Origin: JAGLON01 sp041394985 | Lineage (GTDB): Bacteria; Zixibacteria; MSB-5A5; GN15; JAAZOE01 | Direction: 5' to 3' | Assembly (NCBI GenBank): GCA_041394985.1 | Contig: JAWLBI010000001.1 | Coordinates: 1,488,001-1,552,000, forward strand | Length of the DNA stretch: 64,000 nucleotides | Part shown: positions 53,073 to 60,577 of the stretch, piece after piece | How positions within the stretch are numbered: position 1 is the first letter of the stretch | Layout: every line of letters begins with the position of its first letter | Notes under the pieces: generated by a model | Databases searched by the model: none | The model's input: only the letters and a program-made list of their open reading frames with translations | What the model was told of the DNA's origin: nothing | Program-made: the position numbers and the translations under genes

Positions 53073-54440
53073 CTATACCGTCGTGACGGCGAAATATTTG
53101 CGCATATCCGCCTTGTACTCGCCTTTGGATTCCAGAATGTCCTTCTGAATCGAGGCCTTCATTTCATCCAGATTCGGCGATTGCAGGCTGTCCAGCACCG
53201 AGCAGGCAAGTTCAAATAAATTTACCGCCGAGAGCAGAGTATACCCGCGAGCATTATTTTTACGAATCATCTCGTCCGTGAACTCCTGCACGCGCTTGTT
53301 CGGCACGACCGTATTGGCGGCATTTGCTACGATGATGATTTTCGGTTTATCCTCGCGCTCGCAGGCATCGACTTTTTTCATTGTCCGTTCATATTCTTCG
53401 ATATCGACAGCATACTTGTCCGATGCATAGACATCGACCGCGATACTCGATGCATTTTCGTTGCGCATGTACAAATCGAAGGGGATATCTTTCAGCGAGT
53501 CCGGTTTCGCCGGGAACTGGAATCCGATAATATCGAAGGCCTTCTTCACGGCATACTTTAAATCTTCGCCCTGGCCGTAGACCAGTTGCAGCAGTTCGCG
53601 GATGTCTTCGCTCTGTTCGAACACCTGCGCGCGTTTGCGCCTGAGGTATTCGATCTCTTTATCGATGTCGAACACCTGTCGGTTGAATGGATTCGCCCGG
53701 TTGAGCTTCTGCTCGAAGCGATCGACCCAGAAGGGATAATCGATACCGCTGGTCTTGTGCTTGTGAATCTCAGTGAACAGATCAGCCAGGCGGGCGGCCT
53801 CGTCATCGATCAGGAATTTCGGGATGATGTAGGTATCGCCGAGGCCGTGCTTGCCGCTGACGGCATAAATGAGCGGATGATACGGCTCATGTGAGCTCTC
53901 GGCGATGACGTACTGGAATTCCGTGCTGTTGAGCGTCACCGCGCAGATCGATTCGGCCGGGCATTGTCCGAAGGCCTTGTAAATTCGGGACCGCGGCGCG
54001 ATATAGGAAAACGAGTGTTCGATTCCATACTGGCAGGCGAATTTCCCGAGGAATTCCTCGAGCCAGTAAAATATCGACACGACCGATTCGGTGTATTTAT
54101 TGGAAATGACGCCGACGATGCTCTTCTTGGTGACTTTGATAAATGATTTGGGGAGGTTTGATCGGACGACGAACATCCCGCCGCCGATAACGAAATCCCG
54201 CAGGACTTCCACCGCCATTTTGATGCCGGCGACGAATGTCCGCAGTTCATCCTCGGAACAGGGGAGATACTCGGTCTTGTAGACCTCGTTCTCATTTTGC
54301 CGGAGGCCCGCCGAAATCGCGAACCGGAGCGGATCGAAAAAGACGATATCATAATCGGAGAGGTCGGTGAGTTCAAACAGAGTCGCGCTTTTGGCCGTTT
54401 CCGGTGCGTTTTTCCAATCACAAAAGAGTACCCGACTCAT
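53073..54440 (-). CDS. Protein of unknown function with restriction-endonuclease-like C-terminus
   Basis: A 455-residue protein. The N-terminal 250 residues (SRVLFCDWKNAPET, DYDIVFFDPLRFA) are an alpha/beta region that I do not recognise. A coiled segment (about 265-290) precedes a C-terminal domain starting LVYGQGEDLKYAVKKAFDIIGFQF, which resembles the lead-in of PD-(D/E)XK-fold domains in large DNA- or membrane-associated proteins. Where an Asp...ExK active site would be expected, the protein has IPFDLYM and AVDVYAS, lacking the E-x-K, so any nuclease activity is doubtful. It stands alone on the minus strand. Function cannot be assigned. Confidence 0.6.
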   Translation of the reverse strand: MSRVLFCDWKNAPETAKSATLFELTDLSDYDIVFFDPLRFAISAGLRQNENEVYKTEYLPCSEDELRTFVAGIKMAVEVLRDFVIGGGMFVVRSNLPKSFIKVTKKSIVGVISNKYTESVVSIFYWLEEFLGKFACQYGIEHSFSYIAPRSRIYKAFGQCPAESICAVTLNSTEFQYVIAESSHEPYHPLIYAVSGKHGLGDTYIIPKFLIDDEAARLADLFTEIHKHKTSGIDYPFWVDRFEQKLNRANPFNRQVFDIDKEIEYLRRKRAQVFEQSEDIRELLQLVYGQGEDLKYAVKKAFDIIGFQFPAKPDSLKDIPFDLYMRNENASSIAVDVYASDKYAVDIEEYERTMKKVDACEREDKPKIIIVANAANTVVPNKRVQEFTDEMIRKNNARGYTLLSAVNLFELACSVLDSLQSPNLDEMKASIQKDILESKGEYKADMRKYFAVTTV

Positions 54441-54551
54441 ACCTGTATTCCCATACTAATGCTTAGAAGGGCGACACTGCTTCAGCATCGCCCCTTATCT
54501 AAGATTTCGGCTTGTATTATGAGAACATTTAGGCCGGAGTAGAGAAAATTG

Positions 54552-55688
54552 TTACTCCTCGGCCGCCAGCTTTTCGATTTCGGCCAGCAGAGCCGCCTCT
54601 AACTCTTCTTCTTTGAACGTCTTCTGCGGTTTGTCCTTGGTAAACAGGACGCCCTGCTTGGCCCCGCCCGCAATACCGATATCGGCCGCCTTGGCCTCGC
54701 CGGGACCATTGACGATACAGCCCATGACGGCGACTTTGAGCGGCTTCTTGATATGCTTGGTCTTTTCCTCGATTCGATTGGCCAGCGGAATCAAATCAAT
54801 CTGGCAGCGGCCGCAGGTCGGGCACGAGATGACCTCAACGCCGTCCTTTTTCAGAGCCAGCGACTTGAGAATCTGCTTACAGACCTTGATTTCCGCCACC
54901 GGATCGGCTGTCAACGATACCCGCAGGGTATCGCCGATGCCGTGGGACAGGATCGAACCGATGCCGACGGCCGATTTAATCGACCCGGTGAACTCGGTAC
55001 CGGCCTCGGTGATGCCCAGGTGGAAGGGGTAGTCAACCAACTCGGCCAACATCCGATAGGCATAGATGGCGCAACTGGCGTTGGTTGATTTGAGCGATAT
55101 CACAGTATCGTAGAAATCGTGTTTTTCCAGAATCTCCAGTTCCCGCAGGGCGGCTCCGACGAAGGCGCGCGGGTCTTCGTGGCCGAATTCGTCCTGCAAA
55201 TCCTGGGGGAGAGACCCCGAATTGACGCCGATGCGAATCGGGATGCCCGCGCCCTTGGCCGCCTTGACGACCTCGGCGACTTTCCAGTCCGGGCCGATGT
55301 TGCCGGGATTGATCCGCACCTTGTCAACGCCCTCGGCGATGGCCTTGAGCGCCAGGTTGAACGAGAAGTGGATGTCCGCAACCAGCGGGATGTTGATCTG
55401 CGCTTTGATTTTCCCCAGGCAGGCGGCGGCGTCTTTGTTCAGGACGGCAACGCGGACGATTTCGCATCCGGCTTCTTCGAGCTGTTTGATCTGAGCGACG
55501 GTCGCTTCGACATCGCGCGTGTCGGTAGTCGTCATGGACTGGATGGCAATCGGGAAATTGCCGCCGATGATGACATCGCCGATTTTGACCGCGCGGCTTT
55601 TGCGTCGCTCGATGGGGTACTGTATCTTGCTCTGGGCGAGGATTTCGCGCCAGTTTTGTTTCGTCTCTTCCGATATATTTCTTGACAT
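54552..55688 (-). CDS. ispG: (E)-4-hydroxy-3-methylbut-2-enyl-diphosphate synthase
   Basis: A 378-residue 4Fe-4S enzyme of the non-mevalonate isoprenoid pathway, using ferredoxin or flavodoxin electrons. Motifs: VIGGNFPIAIQSMTTTDTRDV, LVADIHFSFNLAL, KVRINPGNIG and the cluster region ISCPTCGRCQIDL near the C-terminus. I start at 55688, where GGAAG lies six bases upstream, instead of four codons earlier. No other isoprenoid genes lie near. The ferredoxin-NADP reductase at 12131 could help supply its reductant (inference). Confidence 0.94.
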   Translation of the reverse strand: MSRNISEETKQNWREILAQSKIQYPIERRKSRAVKIGDVIIGGNFPIAIQSMTTTDTRDVEATVAQIKQLEEAGCEIVRVAVLNKDAAACLGKIKAQINIPLVADIHFSFNLALKAIAEGVDKVRINPGNIGPDWKVAEVVKAAKGAGIPIRIGVNSGSLPQDLQDEFGHEDPRAFVGAALRELEILEKHDFYDTVISLKSTNASCAIYAYRMLAELVDYPFHLGITEAGTEFTGSIKSAVGIGSILSHGIGDTLRVSLTADPVAEIKVCKQILKSLALKKDGVEVISCPTCGRCQIDLIPLANRIEEKTKHIKKPLKVAVMGCIVNGPGEAKAADIGIAGGAKQGVLFTKDKPQKTFKEEELEAALLAEIEKLAAEE

Positions 55689-55753
55689 TTTGTCTTCCAT
55701 AGTTGTTTAATTACACGATTATACGAAAAAATCCAGTGGAAAGATAACTAAGT

Positions 55754-56146
55754 TTGGACTATCGCAAAATAATCCTGTATTTGATAATCGTCGCGCTGGG
55801 CCTCGGCTACTGGTACAAGGTGAGAACCGACGAGGAAGCCTATATGAAGCAGGCGCACACCTTCGTGTCGGTGTATTCGTCGCTGGCCGTGCTGGCCGAG
55901 TTGTATCGGAATGAACCGGAGCTGTTCATGCAGGCGCGCGATTCGGTGTATGCGGTGTACGGGTACACGGATGATTCGCTCGAGAATTTCCGCAAGGCGC
56001 TCGAGGGGGACGAGGACAAATGGCCGGCGATATGGTCTCGCGCCCGCACGGTGGGCGATTCGCTGATCGAGTATTATAAAGAGAACCCGGTGGAGCATCC
56101 GAAGCCGGATACGGCCGGTGTTGCAGATTCTGCCAACGAATTGTAA
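55754..56146 (+). CDS. Membrane-anchored small exported protein
   Basis: A 130-residue protein using TTG as start (55754), beginning MDYRKIILYLIIVALGLGYW, a single membrane anchor or uncleaved signal. The rest is helical and acidic (FVSVYSSLAVLAELYRN, DDSLENFRKALEGDED), ending in a Pro-rich tail. I recognise no family. It is divergent from ispG. Confidence 0.55.
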   Translation: MDYRKIILYLIIVALGLGYWYKVRTDEEAYMKQAHTFVSVYSSLAVLAELYRNEPELFMQARDSVYAVYGYTDDSLENFRKALEGDEDKWPAIWSRARTVGDSLIEYYKENPVEHPKPDTAGVADSANEL

Positions 56147-56521
56147 TAGATTACTCCCGTATTAATCGATTTGTCATACCCGCGAAGGCGGGTATCCAGA
56201 GCACGTTTATATTTCCTCCCAACCACCCCCCGGCCCCCTCCTTGGGAAGGAGGGGGAGATTGGTACCCCACGTATTGGGTGGGTTCTTCCGGATTATTTT
56301 GCTATGTGAGCAATGCCGCACTATTCCATGAACATTTTATATAGAGCCCAGTCATCGCAAGCCCTTTTTAGGGCGTCGCGATCCCAGGATGTGTGCTATT
56401 GGCGGGAACCCACCCTCATTCGGCAAGCAGGACATCGGAAGGGCTACGCAGTCCATTTAGTTTTCCGATAGAGGAGGCGATGAATATAGTTCGTTCTAGT
56501 TTATTATATTATTGGCAAAAA
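56147..56521. repeat. Repeat-rich gap
   Basis: Modules: CCCGCGAAGGCGGG at about 56176-56189; CCCCCGGCCCCCTCCTTGGG with its GGAGGGGGAG arm at 56222-56258; the reversed CATCCTGAGATTGCGAC-type unit at 56351-56391 with tip GCCC-TTTTTA-GGGC (56361-56374); and a diverged CGGGAACCCACCC module at 56402-56446 whose poly-T/poly-A tip is replaced by other bases. No gene seen. Confidence 0.7.
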
Positions 56522-57490
56522 TTAATTTCTTCCAAATTTCTCATTTATTGGTATTGAAAATTCCCCAAAATATGTTGTTTCAACTTGCTCTTTTCGGTAA
56601 TACTTCATCCTATTTAGGTCCTTCAGTGTCCATAGCATAATATTGGAACTTGTATTAAGCATGAAGTCGATAGCAGAGCTTGAATATGGTACAGTTGACA
56701 CAATAATACCATAGTCTACTCCTTCACGTAACATTGTCTTGCTCAAATCATTTATCGCTGATAGTGGTACTTTTGTCTTATAATTATACTTTTTTACATT
56801 AACAATAGCTTTTTTGCTCTTAAATGGGTATATGCAAAAATCATATCCTTCATCACCATATCTATAAGTATGGATTCCATAATAGAGTTCACTTTTGGCC
56901 CCCAAAATGATGAACTTATTGTCTTGCTTTATTCTGCTATCGTCATCGCCAATAAATGTATGCTCTATATTATAATCCTTTTTCCTAAACCAATCCATTA
57001 TCAATTCGTTGAATTGCGAGTTATCCAAATAATCTAATAATTCAGGGCGGTCAAGAAGTTTTTCTATAGAGTATTTATCAATGCTATTACTCTTGTCTTT
57101 AATAAAATCATTATTATTTTTGTTAATAATATATTTTTCTACGTGTAGCAAAATATCATAAGGTGTTGACGCGGCAGGTAGATAACTCAAATTTCTAAAT
57201 TCACTTGGAAGATCTTTTAAATTCCCAATAATTATTATATATTTATTTTTAGCCAGCGCATATCCCAATTCAAACATCATATTAGGTTCTTCTTGCGCAG
57301 CAAAACATATAATGATCGCACAGTCGTTTATTAGGTTAACTATATTGTTTTGCCAATTAAGGCCTATCAAAGCGCCATCAGATGAAGATGTCACTACAGC
57401 ATCAAAGTATTCTAATAAACGACTTAATTCCTTAACGATTTCCTCGTTTCTTCTCTCATGAAATGGATGTGATATAAATACCTTTAACAT
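56522..57490 (-). CDS. TIR-like domain fused to Mrr-like nuclease domain
   Basis: A 322-residue two-domain protein. Residues 1-120 form a TIR-like or nucleotide-binding Rossmannoid domain: MLKVFISHPF start, GLNWQNNIVNLINDCAIIICF, EEPNMMFELGYALAKNKYIIII with the probable catalytic Glu74. Residues about 155-295 resemble the Mrr/REase-like fold: FNELIMDWFRKKDYNIEHTF, then YDFCIYPF (Asp217) and IVNVKKY (Asn231-Val-Lys233, so the usual E/Q is Asn), and GVDYGIIVSTVPYSSSAIDFM. Such fusions occur in anti-phage proteins where one domain senses or consumes nucleotides and the other acts on DNA. Very AT-rich; overlaps the methyltransferase gene by seven bases. Confidence 0.7.
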   Translation of the reverse strand: MLKVFISHPFHERRNEEIVKELSRLLEYFDAVVTSSSDGALIGLNWQNNIVNLINDCAIIICFAAQEEPNMMFELGYALAKNKYIIIIGNLKDLPSEFRNLSYLPAASTPYDILLHVEKYIINKNNNDFIKDKSNSIDKYSIEKLLDRPELLDYLDNSQFNELIMDWFRKKDYNIEHTFIGDDDSRIKQDNKFIILGAKSELYYGIHTYRYGDEGYDFCIYPFKSKKAIVNVKKYNYKTKVPLSAINDLSKTMLREGVDYGIIVSTVPYSSSAIDFMLNTSSNIMLWTLKDLNRMKYYRKEQVETTYFGEFSIPINEKFGRN

Positions 57491-58335
57491 ACTCTTTTTC
57501 CTATTGCCATGTTAAGTGCCCAGAATTCAAATAAAGACGTAATTAAAGTAGTATAATCGTTACCAGTATCGGCTCCAAAGCGATAAAAAGACTGAAGCTT
57601 TTTATTACATACTTTGAGCCGCTCATGCAGAATTGTATCTATTTCCTTATCTATTCTTGATGTTATTTTATCTTTAGCATTTATAATATCTTCATCTGAC
57701 TTATTTAGAAAATGGCGCTGTATAGTAACCGACCATCCCCTGCATGATTTATGTATCCATCCGGAAGGCTCAGCTCGAAAATCGGTGCCAAGTTCTTCAA
57801 ACGCTGCATATAAGAGTGTCTTAATTTCCGAAGTATGCCACGGCAATGCCCCTAATTCAGGTTTTTCCAATGACTCCATATCATAAACAAAAAGTTCGCC
57901 CTGAGTAGTTAACCTTGTCATTGAGTTTAATAGTATTTGCGCAAATGCACCGGGCTGCAGCTCATGGGCAGTATTAGTACAAGTAATAAAGTCGAACTTT
58001 AAATCAGTATCAATAATTTCATTGAATTTTGACATTTCACCTTGTTCAAAGTTATAATCCGCAAGCTGTAAGGAATCAGCGATTCTTTCTGCCGCTCGAG
58101 TAAACTCAACATTAATATCATATCCCAAGTATATTAATTTCCCCCTCTGCGTCGGCGAAAGATTGTCATTTAGTTGGGAAATTACCTGCCCTTTTCCACA
58201 GGCCAGATCAAGCCATTTAAAAGATCCTACTATCGGATTCTGAAGTTTACCATTCAGTAAAGTAAGTGCGGCTTGATGTTGTGGAAGGATTTTATTAATT
58301 TCTAAAATTGCATCTGAATCCGCATAACTTGACAT
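57484..58335 (-). CDS. Class I SAM-dependent methyltransferase
   Basis: A 283-residue methyltransferase starting MSSYADSDA; AGGA lies seven bases before this ATG. The SAM motif I is WLDLACGKGQ (41-50), followed by LIYLGYDINVEFT and the post-motif TCTNTAHEL. There is no N/D-P-P-Y motif, so it is unlikely to be a DNA adenine or N4-cytosine methyltransferase; a small molecule or protein substrate is more likely. It is AT-rich and overlaps the TIR-like/Mrr-like gene, so the two form one operon and probably one functional unit. Confidence 0.78.
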   Translation of the reverse strand: MSSYADSDAILEINKILPQHQAALTLLNGKLQNPIVGSFKWLDLACGKGQVISQLNDNLSPTQRGKLIYLGYDINVEFTRAAERIADSLQLADYNFEQGEMSKFNEIIDTDLKFDFITCTNTAHELQPGAFAQILLNSMTRLTTQGELFVYDMESLEKPELGALPWHTSEIKTLLYAAFEELGTDFRAEPSGWIHKSCRGWSVTIQRHFLNKSDEDIINAKDKITSRIDKEIDTILHERLKVCNKKLQSFYRFGADTGNDYTTLITSLFEFWALNMAIGKRVC

Positions 58336-58350
58336 ATTTATTCCTATCAA

Positions 58351-58578
58351 AAAAATAAATGCGATACTCTCCAGAATACAAATATCATTGTAATTATATA
58401 CAATCCTATAATTATGTCAAGAGAAATTATGGTAATATTTTACAATACTTTGGAAATATAGTTTTGTAAAATATCAGGTGTCCCAATCCAAAAAGATTGG
58501 GCACTAAATGCACCGGGCGATTCGTGAATCGTCCTGTATGGTAAATGAATCCAGATAAAAATCTATCCCACCCCTGAA
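58351..58578. other. AT-rich leader and hairpins before IS
   Basis: An AT-rich stretch that should hold the promoter of the minus-strand island operon; several TATAAT-like strings near 58390-58450 prevent picking one. CCCAATC/GATTGGG (about 58492-58511) and GATTCGTGAATC (about 58521) are hairpin-type repeats. Confidence 0.5.
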
Positions 58579-60006
58579 GGGCGTGTTGAATAACCGGGCT
58601 TTTCTTACGCGGCTACAATACTTGCGAGTTTCGCGAGGAATCCGGTGGCGAATGGATTTTCATCGCTCTGATCGCGGTTGTGAGCGTCTGATGGCATGAT
58701 AAACCGGAATAGATCGACTAAAAGGGATAAAGAGACGGTCGCCAGCCGTTTGAAATTGAGAACCGACGCGATCAAAAGGCACTGCACCCGCATCTTGGAC
58801 AGACCTCGCCGCCAGGCTCGTCTCAACCCATGCCACTGTTTCGCCTCCGCAAACACACCCTCAATCACCGGGGCACGAGACCGATACAGATTCTTGAAAC
58901 TCTCTGTCTGACTATCGGCGCGCAACTGATTCAATGATTGATGATGAGGGCCAACTCGCAAACGACGACGATTACTAGTTGTACAGCGGGAACGATACGG
59001 ACAATGACGACAGGGACGACCTGATACCATATACTCTCGACGACCCGGGCGAGTCGAATCGAAACCTCGAAACGTCAACCGCTCCCCGGCCGGACACACA
59101 TACACATCATCTGATTCCTCATACACAAAATCCTCGACCGTAAACTTCCCCTGACACGTTGCCTTCCGTGCCTTTGCCGGGGGACTCACCAGACGAATGC
59201 CCCGATTGTTCAAGGAATCTTTATTCTCCCCGCTCGCATACGCTCCGTCGGCACACACCGCTTCAGGTGGCGCATCCAACCGCGCAACTGCCTCATCAAT
59301 CACCGACACCGCCTCGTCATGCTCTGAACCGTTTGCAGCCGTCACCGAAACATCCAACACTACGCGATTCTTACCGTCGGCTACCGTGTGTTGTTTGTAC
59401 CCCGGACGAATCTTCCCGTCAGGAAAGCGACCGAAACGAGCATCCCGATCGGGACTGTCTGCCTTATTCACGCGGGTGACATCCAAGTCGGCTCGGATCG
59501 TCGTCGCATCCACATGCAGCACCTTCCCCTCGATCAATCCGCTCTTCTTGCACTGAGATATGCTCCGTGAAAAAAGCTCATCGAACACCTCGCCGCCCAA
59601 GCGATCCAGCGCCTTCGACAAGGTTGAATGGTCAGGAAGCTTCTCATCGACTCCATACCCGATAAACCACCGGTACGCCAGATTCACCTGCACTTGACGC
59701 ATCAGGTCACGCACGTGAACGATACCCTCTATGGCTTGAAGTAGAAACAAACGGATCACGACTTCCGGATCTATCGACGGCCGACCGTTATCCGGGCAGT
59801 ATTTGTCGGCAACGGCGTCGTGAATGAAATCCAGGTTCAATACCCGATCGAGACGACGAAGAGGATGGTCTGTGGGTACTAACTCTTCCAAAGACGGCAT
59901 CAGCGTCATCCCGTATCCTAATTTCTCTCGGCGTGTTTGCATACCTATTCTTATCTAAATGAACATCTCATTGCAAGCCTTTAAATATCCCTTTTTCAAC
60001 ACGCCC
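58579..60006 (-). mobile_element. IS1182-family insertion sequence, complete
   Basis: A 1.43-kb element with terminal inverted repeats: GGGCGTGTTGAA at 58579-58590 and its complement TTCAACACGCCC at 59995-60006, and one intact transposase gene. The flanks CCCACCCCTGAA (left) and TCTTAGGGTTGGG (right) rejoin as a hairpin like the CCCAACCC/GGGTTGGG repeat at 253-274, so the element entered the loop of such a hairpin. I see no obvious target duplication. Confidence 0.88.
58605..59942 (-). CDS. IS1182-family transposase
   Basis: A 445-residue DDE transposase. An N-terminal DNA-binding domain (about 20-110) of the DUF772 type is followed by the catalytic acids: Asp in LHVDATTIRADL, Asp in VCADGAYASG and Glu in IEGVFAEAKQWHG. 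A Cys-rich insert (CPAGERL, CRHCPYRSRC) typical of the family lies before the last acid. The frame is full length and intact, so the element could still be active. Confidence 0.92.
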   Translation of the reverse strand: MQTRREKLGYGMTLMPSLEELVPTDHPLRRLDRVLNLDFIHDAVADKYCPDNGRPSIDPEVVIRLFLLQAIEGIVHVRDLMRQVQVNLAYRWFIGYGVDEKLPDHSTLSKALDRLGGEVFDELFSRSISQCKKSGLIEGKVLHVDATTIRADLDVTRVNKADSPDRDARFGRFPDGKIRPGYKQHTVADGKNRVVLDVSVTAANGSEHDEAVSVIDEAVARLDAPPEAVCADGAYASGENKDSLNNRGIRLVSPPAKARKATCQGKFTVEDFVYEESDDVYVCPAGERLTFRGFDSTRPGRREYMVSGRPCRHCPYRSRCTTSNRRRLRVGPHHQSLNQLRADSQTESFKNLYRSRAPVIEGVFAEAKQWHGLRRAWRRGLSKMRVQCLLIASVLNFKRLATVSLSLLVDLFRFIMPSDAHNRDQSDENPFATGFLAKLASIVAA

Positions 60007-60577
60007 TCTTAGGGTTGGGATTAGATGATTAACGATAAATGAGAATGTTCCACTATTCTGCGGTTGGTCCGGGCAGGACCCCACCCTCGCCCGAAGACGG
60101 CCATCGGATGGGCCACCAAGATCAGGACCTAGAGGGGATGAAGAGGCAAGAGCGGATTCCTCGTCGCTCCCCCAAGAAGGGGCGCTTCTCGGAATGACGG
60201 TGGAGTTTCATTCGTGAGTGAGTCCCCCGGGTCGGGAGACCCGGCCCCTACGCAGGTTTATCCATCCCGACCCTGAAGGGTCGGGCTACCCGGTTCATTC
60301 TCCGTGGTGTGAAAAAAAGAGGCAAGAGCGGATTCCTCGTCGCTCGCCTAAGAAGGCGTCGCTTCTCGGAATGACGGGGGATTATAAAACTTGCGAGTAA
60401 ATTCCACCGGGCCGGGAGACCCGGCCCCTACACTAAATCAGGACAATTGCTCTCCATGAAAACTCCCGCGGGGGCTTGATTTTTCTTCCTCCGCATGGTA
60501 ATATATGCCTTTAAGATAAGGAGCCCCTATAGGCTCAGCGAATAACATTGTATCGAATATAGATTGGTGGGTGAAAG
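60007..60577. repeat. Repeat-rich gap with a duplicated ~110-base unit
   Basis: After a diverged CACCCTC...GGATGGGCC module (60073-60119), two copies of a composite unit lie at 60142-60251 and 60318-60431. Each has the order AGAGGCAAGAGCGGATTCCT, a hairpin tip, TTCTCGGAATGACG, then CGGGAGACCCGGCCCCTAC. Tips are CCCC-CAAGAA-GGGG (60169-60182) in the first copy and CGCC-TAAGAA-GGCG (60345-60358) in the second. GACCC-TGAA-GGGTC lies between. The last 120 bases hold the iorA leader; no gene is seen. Confidence 0.7.

Noticed and set aside
57484..58335. DNA methyltransferase of a restriction-modification system
   Set aside because: The SAM motif is clear but no NPPY or DPPY catalytic motif or target-recognition domain is seen.
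60142..60431. Possible CRISPR-like array
   Set aside because: There are only two units of about 110 bases containing hairpins, without regular spacers or cas genes.
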